Shown in pieces: positions 53,104 through 63,183 of a stretch of DNA of 64,000 nucleotides. The DNA comes from Zizania palustris (lineage: Eukaryota; Streptophyta; Magnoliopsida; Poales; Poaceae): positions 27,961,712 to 28,025,711 of the forward strand of contig JAAALK010000286.1 in assembly GCA_019279435.1 (NCBI GenBank), written 5' to 3'. The stretch's first letter is position 1, and the number at the start of each line of letters is the position of its first letter. The position numbers and the translations under genes were made by a program. The notes below the pieces were generated by a model that worked only from the letters and a program-made list of their open reading frames with translations, was not told the origin of the DNA and ran no database searches.

Positions 53104-53123
53104 GATCCCCACGGACGGCGCCA
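53104..53123 (-). other. G1 primer binding site
   Basis: Two bases inside the 5' LTR the minus strand reads TGGCGCCGTCCGTGGGGATC. TGGCGCCGT is complementary to the 3' end (ACGGCGCCA) of plant tRNA-Asp as I recall it; the match becomes imperfect after nine bases. Confirms minus orientation. Confidence 0.75.
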
Positions 53124-53125
53124 AC

Positions 53126-53776
53126 TGTTGGGACGATGGATCGAACCAGCAGGTTTTTGTGGAAAGTGAGAGTGGTGTATTCAATGCCTTGATCAGCCTG
53201 CCTGTTACAACTGTTGTGATGGGTATTTATAGGGCGTCCCGCCCAGAGGACAAAGCGCCTCCGGGCTGCCAACGGCCCCCCGACCAACTCTGACTGGAAG
53301 TACAGACAAAATAGGCGATATGTAGTACAGACAAAGAGATACATAGTACAGACAAGAAGATTCGACTCTGACAGCGTATCACCCGTGTCGGGCGCTCCCT
53401 GCACCGCCCGACACGGCTCAGAAGATCGCGATCCTGTCCTTCGTACGGCCGCCTAGTACTTTTCCCGCCCCGACTCTCTTCGGGTACGCCCTTCCGGATC
53501 GGCTGAGAGCCTCGGGCCTTCGGCCTCCGGAAGGTGAGCTCCCGTGTCCTACGCCGGGGGGTGGCCTCCGGCCTTGCTCCTCCGGAAGGTGACCTCCGGC
53601 CTTGCTCCTCCGGAAGGTGACCTCCGGCCTCGCTCCTCCGGAAGGTGACCTCCGGCCTTGCTCCTCCGGAAGATGGCCTCCGGCCTTGTTCCTCCGGAAG
53701 ATGGCCTTCGTCATCGGGCCTGGGCCCTCCGGCCGGGGGCCCACTTCATCGACTCTAGGGATTATCTCCCCCAACA
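53126..53776 (-). repeat. G1 5' LTR
   Basis: 651 bp, TGTTGGGACGATGG to TCTCCCCCAACA. Same as the 3' LTR except for seven substitutions and one additional 28-bp unit (53560-53699 has five units; the fifth starts GATGGCC). Confidence 0.95.
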
Positions 53777-53781
53777 GATCA
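53777..53781. other. G1 right target-site duplication (GATCA)
   Basis: Exact match to 41677-41681. Confidence 0.92.
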
Positions 53782-55053
53782 CAAGGTTCTTTTCGGCCAG
53801 CATAAAAACAAACTCGAGACAAGATCCTCAAAATTTTTATTAGTTGAATCACTGTAAAAATAACTCGATCCTCATATCAAAAATTTGTTCATCCTTCTAC
53901 CATGAAATCACTCAAGAAACACTACAATGATCAGCCAAAAACATGATTTACACTTGATAAAACATTTCATCAAACATGTGGGGAGCAAAAACCAAAACTG
54001 AACCACTTTTCAGAATAATTTTTTCAGCACTGTGGTGCCTACTTTGAGCAGAAAAATAATTCATAAGACATCATAGAAACATGTTGTAACTTTCGAAAAT
54101 GGATCATTCAAACTATTCCCAACAAAAATTACATAAACTTCAATATCAACTTCTGCACTAGATTCTCCAGAAAACGCAGCACAAAACGATCACAGCCACA
54201 AAAGTACTCTACGCTCGAGAACTTACAGAACACAAACGCTGCACTGTAGTTGATCCGAAAATTGCTGAAAATTTTGTCTCTAAAGTGCTCAAATGGTTCA
54301 GCCAACTTGGGGGATAATATCCTACCAACTACTCTTCTAGAAGCCCCCAATTGACACATAGACCCTTAGTAATTTCATATTTAACAATTCTGAAAATTAC
54401 CCTATAAAAACTGAAAGTAAAATTACAAATTGACTCTCCTTTTAATATAATTTCAGAGTAGAACCACTCCAAAAATTATACCAAGAGGTTACACTACTAA
54501 ACTGAAAATTTAAACTAAAACTAGACACAAATTTATTGAATTAACAAAACATTAAACATTTAGACAGTTTTCAGCAAAAACCGACAAAGCCTCTCAACCC
54601 TTCGACTTGTGACACCGCTTCACCACTCCAAGCGCCAGCAAGCCACTTCCACTCTCGATCCTCTCGAGCCACCTGAATGCTTGTCCTAGCCTCCCTCTCG
54701 CAAACCCGGTCGACACGCCGTCGCAGTCAGCCGTCCGTCCAAGTCTCGCTCCGTCTCTTCGTGCACTCTTGAGATCTTCTCGAACTTCGCCCGGCCTCCC
54801 TGATCTTCCGGCATCAAGCTCCCCGCTCGACCCTCGATCACCCGCCGTCGATAGTCGGTCAGCATCTCCTCCCTGCACAAACAAGACAAGCCAAAATAAG
54901 AACACGACGCACCGCCGAAACCCTCGGCAGCCAAACCTCCACATCACATCGAATCCCTCGATGCACTCAACCCATTCTCAACCACTCATCCGCTCAGACG
55001 CTCATCCTTGTCAATCACTCATCATCCAGACCGAAACCACCCTTGGTTTCTCA

Positions 55054-55058
55054 ACGAT
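55054..55058. other. S4 right target-site duplication (ACGAT)
   Basis: Exact match to 40514-40518; it joins G4 protease on the left with G4 gag on the right. Confidence 0.9.
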
Positions 55059-57356
55059 CCGTATCTTCGGGCTGCTCAAAGACAACGTCCCATGGGCCGA
55101 GATCCAGCTGAGCGATCCTAGCCTCCTCCTGTACTAGAGCGAACTCAAAAGGCCGCATGACGACATTTATATTCATCGCCTAAGGAGTGGGCCCCTCGTA
55201 GACGGGTGTGTAGTCATCGTCGTTGCTCGGAACGGGAGACAGGTTGTTCATCACAACTGGCTTGGGCTTCCAAACCTTCTTCGTAGCTGGCCGAGGGTGG
55301 ATCTCCTCGAAAACTACATCTCGTTCCTCCTTGGCCTTCTTCTCTCGCATCTCCTGCACCCGTAGGCGTTGCAACCTCCTTTTCTGTGATTTGGACATTC
55401 CTGGGGGTGCCCATGATGGTTGCGGCTAAGTGTCGGGCGCCATGACCCTGCTTTTAAAATTTCTAGCCAAATGGGACTCGCCCGGGTTGGCCTCGAACAA
55501 TTTTCACTTGCCGGAGCTGTCTTCGTGCGCCTTGCCAATCAGATCGGACTTACCGGACTGGTCGGACCGAGGTGTGCTGGTCGGACCGGCCGTGGTGGGT
55601 CGGTCAGACCAGTCTGTGCCGACAACTGTCGTAAGGTCGGTTGGACTGACCACAGTAGGCTAGTCTGACTGGCCCTCGTGTAGGGTTTCAGTTAAGCCTA
55701 GAGACGCACCTTTGCGGTGTTTTGTCGGGGTTCCCTTCGAGACTGGGACCTCCTGGGACCCCACTTTGATGATGACGGTCTCCGAGGGAGCTCCATGGTA
55801 ACCTCCTCTGGCGTCGCCTTGCGTGGCTCGATTTTGGGGTACTACAGACAAACGATGGAAGATGTTCTCTTTTTGTGCTAGAATTTGTCCTTGCCAATCA
55901 TAAATGCTAGAAGGAGCAGCGGTGTTAGAGGCGGGGTGCTGCGTGGAGTCCTCCGGCAACGGGGCCTAGACCGGGGTCCACGGGGCCATCGTCGAGCAGT
56001 ACGGTGGCGACAACGGAGGCTCTAGTGGCCTTGCCCGTTGAGGGCAGAACTCATTACCCTGCTGGAGGTTCAGCCATGTCAAGGGTATCTCGCACCATAT
56101 CAACGAGGGGTCCTACCAGACCGGAGGTATGTTGGTCCACTATGGAGGCGGGTTCAGCCACTAGGGGCCAAACTCAACCGGAGGCTGGGCCTAGGACAGA
56201 GGTGGGTTCGGCCATTGGGGGCTGGACCCACACGGAGGCTGGGTCCAGGATGGAGGTGGGTTCGGCCATTGGTGGCCGAACTCGCCTTTCTGAGGGCTAG
56301 ATCTTCTGGCAGTGTTAAGCCGTCTCGGAGCCCATAGCTGAATGCTCATCTTCTCGGACTTCCTCTAGTGATTGTCTAGAAGCATCTTGTATGTTACCTT
56401 CGGCTTTCTGCAGACCCTAGCTGAAGATGGTGCTTTGATATTTTCTTTCCACACCCCTACCTTAGGGTTCTTTGGTACGAGTGTGCGCGTGCGTGGTTCT
56501 CCTATGACGACCGCCTTCCCTTTGGCCGACTCGGCCTGTTTTGGCCGAATCAACACCTTCTTTTCCTCGATATCAAGGGTGTTCATAGGAAAGGAGTCCC
56601 TATCCAACTTCATCTTTGGACTAGCCTCAATTTTCAATTGTCCTTCCTCTATGGCCGATTGAACTTGTCGACGAAAACATTACAATCATTATTATAGTAG
56701 GAATGCAAATCATGCCACTTACAGTAGGGGCACTTCTTTAATTCGTCAGCGGATGGCATGACTTGACCTTTAGGTAGTCTTAGAAGTTGGTTTTTCAAGA
56801 GGAAGTCAAATATTTTATCACATTTAGTGACAGTCTTGGACTTAGTGTTCCAAGTCCATTCGGCCACGTACATGTTGGCCAAATCATCTTCTTCTTCGGA
56901 CTCCTCTTCATTAGAGTGCTCCATAATATGGACTCCAGCTTTAGGTTTGCTGAAAGTCTTGATGAATCTTTTATCTTTGGCTCGGCTTTCTTGGACCAGA
57001 GCCTGCTGTAGGACTTGGCTAACGTCTAAGAAATTATGGTTGTCTAATCTTTCCTTTATCTCGGGGTGCAAGCCATTAAATACTAAGTCTGCCAAGTCTC
57101 TCTCTGAAATATTTAAACTAAAGCATCGGTTCCGGGTGTCCCTAAAGAGCTTGACGTACTTAGAGACAGTTTTGCTAGATTTTTGCTTGACCGATGTTAA
57201 ATTGGAAAGCCTCAGTTCAGTTTCTCCAGTGTAGAAATAATCATGGAATTTTTGTTCTAGCTGGGCCCATGTTTGTACGGAGTTCGGTGGTAGCACCAAA
57301 AACCAAGTGAATGCGATGTTGTACAGCGAAAGGGAAAATAACCTAAGTTTCAGCAC
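55059..57356 (-). pseudogene. G4 gag pseudogene
   Basis: 56649-57356 is the gag core (FTWFLVLPPNSVQTWAQLEQ, FRDTRNRCFSLNISERDL, FNGLHPEIKERL) followed by a Cys/His cluster CPYCKWHDLHSYYNNDC that acts as zinc knuckle in this group. Then basic/low-complexity linker pieces 56365-56637, 55660-55959 and 55180-55398 (EMREKKAKEERD) towards protease. A direct repeat of about 47 bp (GAGGTGGGTTCGGCCATTGG) lies around 56150-56285 and GGTC-N-GACC motifs at 55545-55675. Many stops; N-terminus missing at 57356. Confidence 0.82.
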
Positions 57357-57801
57357 GCCCGACCCACTAGCTTCGCCACACTATGCTAAAACGCTACCTA
57401 CCGCCTTCTTTGTCGTTGACGTGCAAGGTAATTATAATGTATTGCTTGGGCGTCATTGGATCCACGCAAACTAGTGTGTGTCGTCTACCTTGCACCAGCA
57501 CCTAATACAATGGGATGGCGACGAAGTCAAGATAGTACACGTCGATGCATCGACCCATGTTAGCTTGGCCGACGCGTCCAGTGACACCATCCATGATGAG
57601 ATAGAATGCTTGTTGGGGTGGGACCTCTTGGATTATGACTTTATCAGCGTATCCGAGGGGAGGTTCGTTCCTATTTCCATAAAGCCAGCCGGTGTGGTTC
57701 GATTGTGTTTAAGGTAGTGGAATGTATAGCGCTAATCTTGATTGGCTGAGTATCATGTAGAGCAATATCAGTCTTCTCAAGACGGTATTGCCGAAGCCAT
57801 T
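57357..57801 (+). pseudogene. G5: protease fragment on the opposite strand
   Basis: Plus-strand reads LPTAFFVVDVQGNYNVLLG, a TAG in place of an arginine or cysteine-side codon after WIHAN, then SSTLHQHLIQWDGDEVKIVHVDAS and a linker LLGWDLLDYDFISVSEGRF. This is the C-terminal half of a protease very close to G4 and G3 (IQWDGDEVEIVHEDAS). It faces the G4 gag head-on at 57356 and is cut by G2 at 57802. Confidence 0.8.
57797..57801. other. G2 left target-site duplication (CCATT)
   Basis: Five bases before the G2 LTR. The partner lies outside the window, so unverified. Confidence 0.45.
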
Positions 57802-58040
57802 TGTTGGGACGACGGATCGAACCAGCAGGTTTTGAGAGTAATGGAATGCAGTGTGCTCTGTATTCTTGGATCGTGTGTCTATTACAACTGTAGTCGGGGG
57901 GTATTTATAGGGTGACCCTCCCTGAATTCCACTGCGGGGCGGCCCTGCCCGATCATTTCGGGGATTCTTCGGAATCAGCGGGGCGTCTAGGAACCCGGAG
58001 ACCAGGAGCTAATTCAGGAACACCTTCGGTGAGTTAATCA
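57802..58040 (-). repeat. G2 3' LTR
   Basis: 239 bp, TGTTGGGACGACGG to GAGTTAATCA. The first 29 bases match the G1 LTR, the rest does not apart from a GTATTTATAGGG TATA complement near 57901. The inner end is fixed by the purine tract next to it. Confidence 0.8.
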
Positions 58041-58419
58041 CTTCTCCCCCTTCAAAGAAAGAAGTTTGACCAGTAGTGCGGGCGCCCACGCGCCTTTGAC
58101 CGCCAGGTTCGGGCGCCCGAGGAGGCGAGCCAGAGAGTTACTCGGCGCAGTTAATGCGGCGCGCATGCAGGCGACATCGGGGAGGTGGACCGTCAGGGAC
58201 AGGCGCACACGAGGCGCCGGTTGGGTCTTAAATGCCACGCGACCATTACGCGCGCGCACCGAGTGGGCAGAAGGTGGACCGGTGGCGACTTCCGCGCTTA
58301 AATAGCCCCTGCTGCGCCAATTGGCCCCCTTCCTGCCCACTTAGCCAGCTTCCTCGCTTTATTCTTGACCGCAAGCACCTGTTCTTTGAGCTCTCGCATC
58401 CTCCCTGTTTCCTCTCTCC
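58041..58419 (+). promoter_or_regulatory. G2 polypurine tract and antisense-gene promoter region
   Basis: 58041-58053 is the tract (minus GAAGGGGGAGAAG). A TATA-like TTAAATA lies at 58298-58304, 116-122 bases before ATG 58420, matching G1. No gene in the remainder. Confidence 0.6.
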
Positions 58420-61400
58420 ATGGTGGAGAAGAGAGCTCCCGTCGCGGCAAGTAGATCCCCGTTTCTTGCAGCGCCAGATGGCGGCGGCAGCGGCAGCAGC
58501 TGCCTCTGGTCCGGCTGAGGCACGCGACCCGCGAGAGCTCCGTCCCGCGTTGGAGCGGTTTTGGGAGCAAACCCTAGAACTTGGGCCGTCGGCGTGCACC
58601 GACGCGTCCATCGAGCAAATGACTAGGGGCCGCCTTGGCCCCGAGTCGCTGGCGAGGAAGCCGGGCCGGGAATCGGTCCCACTATCATGAGAGGGGGAGG
58701 TCGTCGTCTTCGAGGCCTTCTTCGATGTGGGGCTTGGGTTCCCCGCTTCGGAGCTCCTCGCCGGAGTGTTGGACGCCTTCCACTTGGAGCTCCCGCAGCT
58801 GTCCCCGAACGCCGTGGCCCGCCTTGCCATCTTCGAATGGGCCATGCACGCCGAAGGTTGTGAAGGGAGAGCGGAGGTCTTCGCGCAAATGCACGAAGCC
58901 CTTTGCCTACCGAAGAAGAAAGGGGGCCAGATACTGGCCTTCGGGAGCATCAACTTTCAGCTCCGGAGGAGGTATGCGGAGTCATTCTCGGTGAAGGCCA
59001 TCAACGGGAGGTGGTACTCTAGGTGGGTGAACCGCTGGTTCTACGTCCACGTGGGGCTCAACTCTGGGCTCGCCGGGCCTCCACGCCATATCTAGTTCTG
59101 GAGGGAGGCGCGCGTCGAGGCCAGCGCCGGCTCAGTCTCCGCAAGGATCCAGCTCCTTCAAATCGTCACCCACCGGATGAGCATGCGGGACCTGACGGAG
59201 GAGTTCGTGGCCCTCGAAATCCCGCCGCTGAAGGAGGAGTGGCCGGCGTCACTTCGGCGCAGCCGAGACGAGTCGACCTCGACGGAGCTCTCCCGTCATC
59301 TTGGTAAGAATCCGTACTTTTTGGCTTCGCTTCCTTCTACTGTGCTCGGAGGGTGCCCACCCCTGACCTTCGAATGCAGGGTCGCTCGTCGCCAGGACGC
59401 CCGAGGAGGTGGCCCGCCTGGCGGAAAGGATCCTCGGAGCCCCCACTCCGGCCGAATACACTCGGCGGCTGGAGCTGGTGGGGTCTCGGGAGCGATCCAA
59501 CCGGGTATGGGACATACTCGAGCTCTCACCCCCACCTCTTCAGGAGGGGGAGGTCCTCCGAGCCATTTCGAAGAGGAAAGTGGCCGACCCCGACGACGGG
59601 CTCTCCCCTCGGTGCCCCTCAAAGAAGAATAAGGTGGTGAAGGGCCCGAGGAGGCTTTCTCCGACTCACTCCTCCGCCTCCCACTCCGAATGGGGGTGTT
59701 CCAGCGAAGGGGCCGGGTCGGAGTCAGAAGAGCCTCCGACGGTTCCGGGCACGAACCAGCCAGACCGGCCGAGCACCGAAAGAGCCGGAGACACTCTTGC
59801 TCCCCTAGACCTTTCGACGCCTGTCCCGGGGACTGGGCAGGAGGCGCTAGCCACCGAAATGGAGCCGCCCCCCAAGGCCGCTCCTCCGCGCGACCTGGCT
59901 TCGGAGGGGGTCTCCGTCAGCTCCCGAGGGAGCAGGGAGACCGACAGTCTAGATCGAGGGGGGCTGGCCGACCCGCTCGGGGCCGTCGAGGGGAGCACCA
60001 ATGTGGAAGCTGAACTCGCCGCAGCGGCGGCGGGTTCCCCGGTGAACTCGATAGACAACTTGTTCCCCGGGGACTTCGTCGAGGCCGCAGATGAAGGTAC
60101 GCAAACTCGCCCAATCTCTTCTCAAGGTGCCGGGCCTTCTCGTCCTTAGCCCTCATTTACTTCAAGTAGGTACGTTCATCCGAGCCACCGATCCAGTCGT
60201 GAACCCCTCCGAGGACGATGCAGACGCGAGGTTCGGAGTTCCCGTTAATGCGGTGGGGGCCTTGGGACCACGAGACAGGGCGGAGTCTGGAGCCGCCGAG
60301 AAGGCCTCACCGGAGGCTGACCAAGGCCACGGGACCCGGCCTCGACCACCCTCCAGCCCGCAGGGCGCACGCTCTAGCGTGCCCCTCCTATGCCCCTACT
60401 TGGCAGAGAGCGAGGACTTCGCGTCCAAAGTGGCCCCGGTCCACAACTACTACCTTCGCTTGCGCGAGGCTCCGGTGATTGACGAGCTCGGGAAAACAGA
60501 TGGTATTGAGCTCGGTTGGGCCATTGAGAATGCCGCAAGCCAGGTATTTTCTAGGAGTTCTTCTCGGTGAGCCCCTAGCCCTCCTTTTTCTGATTCACCG
60601 CTTCGTGTGCAGGTAGTCGCGCTGGCACAGGGCTCGCTGCTCTCCCTGCTCTCCAAGCGCCACCGCCACGAGACCGATGCCTCGAGGCTCTCTGCCCGAG
60701 CAAACGCCGCCGAGAGGCTGGCCTGCGAGCACGCGGCGGAGATCGAAAGCCTTCGACTTCGGGCGGCCAGAGCCGAGGTGGTCGAGGCCCGGGCGGCGGA
60801 GGTTCACTCCCTCAAGGCTCGAGTCGCAGAGCTGGAAGGGCTCCGAGCTCGGGCGGCCCGAGCGGATGAGCTTGAAGAGGAGGTCGACACCCTTTGGGCC
60901 CAAGCCGCCGAGGTGGAGAGGCTCCGGTCCCGAGCCGAGGAGGCGGAGCGACTCGAAGGGGAGGTCTCCGCGCTTCGGGCTCAAGTCTCAGAGATGGACG
61001 AGCTCCGAGAAGCAGCAGCTAGCGTCGAAGTCCTCGGGGCCCGAGTGCTCTAGCTGGAGCAGACCGGGGCGGACCTCCTCAACCGGAACGAGGAGATGGC
61101 CGAGGCGCTCGCCCGGTGGAGAAGACGGCGGGCGACACTGCAGTGTCACTCTGGAGGACGCTGGCGCGCTACGGCACCGGGTGTGCTGCTATCGATGTCG
61201 CCCGGGAGCCCCTCGTCCGCTGGATAATGTTTATCCAGGCTGTCGTCCGGCAAATAAGCCTCACCGTGTCGAAGTACGGTGAGGTATCAGCCCGGGTAGC
61301 TGCCTTCGGGATCCTCCGGCACCTCGAATCGTCCGGCCTCCCTCTTCCTTCAGCTTCGAGCTCGCCTCCTGTCACCTTCGTAGGGGACCACCTCCGGTCG

Positions 61401-62129
61401 CCGAGTCCGGCGGTAATCCAATCTTTTAGAGCGCTCAAGGAAACTTGGCAAACCGAAGGCCCCGAAGCGATCAGAGCTTGGTTGGAGGAGGCGCTTCGTG
61501 CTAGCGACCCTTCGGCCCCTTCGAGGCCTTCAGCCTCGGCTCGCCAACCAGACCTGAAGGTGTAATTCCCTTAGGATCTTTATGCTGCATACCTTGTAAT
61601 AGTTTAGAAACTTATTCGTGCATTAATAAAGAGTACTTTGGGGATTACTCAGGGTGTCTACGCTTGTGATTGTGACATTGAGGTACTCGAGCTTGATGAT
61701 GCTCTCCGGCACCGATGGGCTATTCTTGAAGCCCTGAGGGCGAATTGGCCCGCGTGCTTCACCCTTCCCCGGGGTAGCGACGTGCATGCGGACCCTGACG
61801 TTCTCCGAGGGGTTCTGAGCCTTGTTAAGGAGGAAGAGAGAGAGCCCCGAGCCCCGTCTTCGTATCCTGAACCGGTGGATTGGTCCGACACGAAAGCTGG
61901 TCCGGGCGGAGCACCTTCCGGGGGAGAAAATCTGCACAGCTGGGCTCAACTGCAAGAAGACCAGAGGATCTTCCGCGCCCAAAAGAAAGAGGAGAAAAGG
62001 CAGAAGAGGAAGGAGAAGTCTACACGAGCAGCACTGGAGCCCCGGCCTAGGGCGGGCTCTGGCCCGGGCAGTTCGTCAGACCGAAAGGGCCTCCGGTTCC
62101 TGCTTGGCTTGGATGAAGACTTCTCTTAA
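58420..62129 (+). pseudogene. G2 antisense gene: five-exon putative gypsy-type transposon protein (broken)
   Basis: Exons 58420-59303, 59380-60096, 60170-60543, 60613-61559 and 61653-62129, with the same intron positions and phases as G1. Exon 1 holds the same conserved domain (GLGFPASELLAGVLDAF, RWVNRWFYVHVGL). Exon 4 encodes the coiled coil (VEARAAEVHSLKARVAELEG) and exon 5 is fully open here, ending FLLGLDEDFS. Lesions differ from those of G1: a one-base frame change near 58440-58465, TGA at 58688, TAG at 59093 (W in G1), TAG at 61051 and a frameshift near 61115. Because each copy is intact where the other is broken, the parent gene must have been open. The function of the protein is not known. 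Confidence 0.75.
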
Positions 62130-62328
62130 TCTCTCTCTCTTGCCTTTGATCCGCAACAAACACTGTGTGCTGCATGTTGTATTGACGATGTATATGATCG
62201 AAGCCTTCCTCCTTGCTCCTTTCCCTCCCTCTGTTGCGGGTAGACGGCTTGCCGACTAGGCGCAAATCAGCTATGAGGAAGGCGGAGGGATAAGTGAGTT
62301 GTACTGAATGGCGGAGGGTGCTTATAGG

Positions 62329-62803
62329 GCGTGTCGAGCCGCAGCCCGGAACCCGATTTAGGGCGCATCAAGCCGGAGCTCAGAAGCCGGTTTGAGGGTG
62401 CGTCGAGCCGGAGCTCGGAACCCAGTTTAGGGCGCGTCGAGCCAGAGCTCGGAACCCAATTTAGGGTGCGTCGAGCCGGAGCTCGGAACTCGATTTAGGG
62501 TGTGTCGAGCTGGAGCTCGGAAGCTGATTTAGGGTGCGTCGAGCCGGAGCTCGGAACCCAATTTAGGGTGCGTCGAGCCGGAGCTCGGAACCTGATTTAG
62601 GGTGCATCGAGCCGGAGCTCAAAACCTGATTTAGGGCGCGTCGAGCCGGAGCTTGGAAGCCGATTTAGGGTGCGTCGAGCCGGAGCTCGGAACCCGATTT
62701 AGGGTGCGTCGAGCCGGAGCTCGGAACCCGATTTAGGGTCCGTCGAGCCGGAGCTCGGAACCCGATTTAGGGCGCGTCGAGCCGGAGCTCGGAACCCGAT
62801 TTA
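62329..62803. repeat. 34-bp tandem array in G2 (14 units)
   Basis: 475 bp of units with consensus GTGCGTCGAGCCGGAGCTCG then GAACCCGATTTAGG; one unit has 35 bases and the last is incomplete. The first 26 bases are shared with the 36-bp G1 unit; the tail differs (GATTTAGG against GAATGTGAGG). It occupies the same position, between the antisense gene and the pol stop. 62130-62328 and 62804-62936 are short non-coding flanks. Confidence 0.93.
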
Positions 62804-62936
62804 CTTTGTGAAACTATGCTTTGGTACCGCGGTGCGTCCACCTTGGTCAAAAACGTTCACCTAATGGTTTTATTGAATTGGAAATTGAATACAAGAGCAG
62901 CTGACGCCGACCAATCAACGGAATACACTTATGTAA

Positions 62937-63183
62937 CTATGCGAAATAACGCTTCAGGTGCTCCACATGCCAAGTGTGCTTTAATTCCTCGCCTTCCAAG
63001 GTAGCGAGTCGGTAGGAGCCCGGACGCCCGGAGCCGGTCACGATGTACGGACCTTCCCACTTGTTGCCCAGCTTTGTCGGGGCGGCCACCGCTCGCAGGA
63101 CGAGGTGCCCTGGCTGGAACTCGCTGCGCTTGACCTTGGGGTCGTACCACCCCTTCGTTTCTTGTTGGTATTGTGAGAGGTTA
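62937..63183 (-). CDS. pol: G2 pol C-terminus (integrase tail, truncated by T2)
   Basis: Minus-strand frame ending in TAG at 62937-62939. Reads KGWYDPKVKRSEFQPGHLVL, LGNKWEGPYIV, GRPGSYRLATLEGEELKHTW and LKRYFA, nearly the same as the G1 integrase tail. The upstream coding part is separated by the T2 insertion. Confidence 0.88.

Larger units (their letters stand above)
41682..53776 (-). mobile_element. G1: full-length Tat-type Ty3/gypsy element with antisense gene
   Basis: 12095 bp flanked by GATCA. On the minus strand from the right: 5' LTR, primer site, one long gag-pol frame (47507-53059), then a 36-bp tandem array, then a convergent plus-strand gene (42868-46558), purine tract and 3' LTR. 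LTRs differ by seven substitutions and one 28-bp repeat unit over 623 aligned bases. Dual RNase H and an antisense gene between pol and the 3' LTR place it in the Tat group. Gag-pol is intact; the antisense gene is not. The region is GC-rich compared with its AT-rich target S4. Confidence 0.95.
40519..55053 (-). repeat. S4: Sirevirus-type solo LTR, split by G1
   Basis: The two parts, 40519-41681 and 53782-55053, form about 2435 bp once G1 is removed. Plus-strand start TGTGGGATCGGAATGGCGAC with a following run of G and GGTGAATAGG, and end CCTTGGTTTCTCA, match the two ends of the S1/S2 LTRs, in the same orientation. No gag, pol or primer site is present, so it is a solo LTR. The middle is AT-rich with no genes; 54594-55053 is richer in GC. 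Confidence 0.85.
35063..57356 (-). mobile_element. G4: decayed Tat-type Ty3/gypsy element interrupted by S4 and G1
   Basis: Minus-strand order from the right: gag (55059-57356), protease (40112-40513), RT, RNase H, second RNase H, integrase, purine tract, 3' LTR (35063-36354). The gap 40514-55058 is filled by S4 plus G1; one copy of ACGAT belongs to the target. Its 5' LTR and gag N-terminus are missing, replaced at 57356 by an opposite-strand fragment. The integrase is nearly intact but other parts have stops. Confidence 0.85.
57802..63183 (-). mobile_element. G2: 3' half of a G1-related Tat element
   Basis: Left to right on the plus strand: 3' LTR (57802-58040), polypurine tract, antisense gene (58420-62129), 34-bp tandem array (62329-62803), end of pol (62937-63183). 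The same order as G1, with strong protein similarity in the antisense gene and pol but a much shorter, largely unrelated LTR. Cut by T2 at 63184; the remainder should lie to the right of the window. Confidence 0.9.

Noticed and set aside
57478..57717. Separate small plus-strand gene
   Set aside because: It is the C-terminal half of a gypsy protease plus linker, matching G4 and G3, with a stop just upstream.
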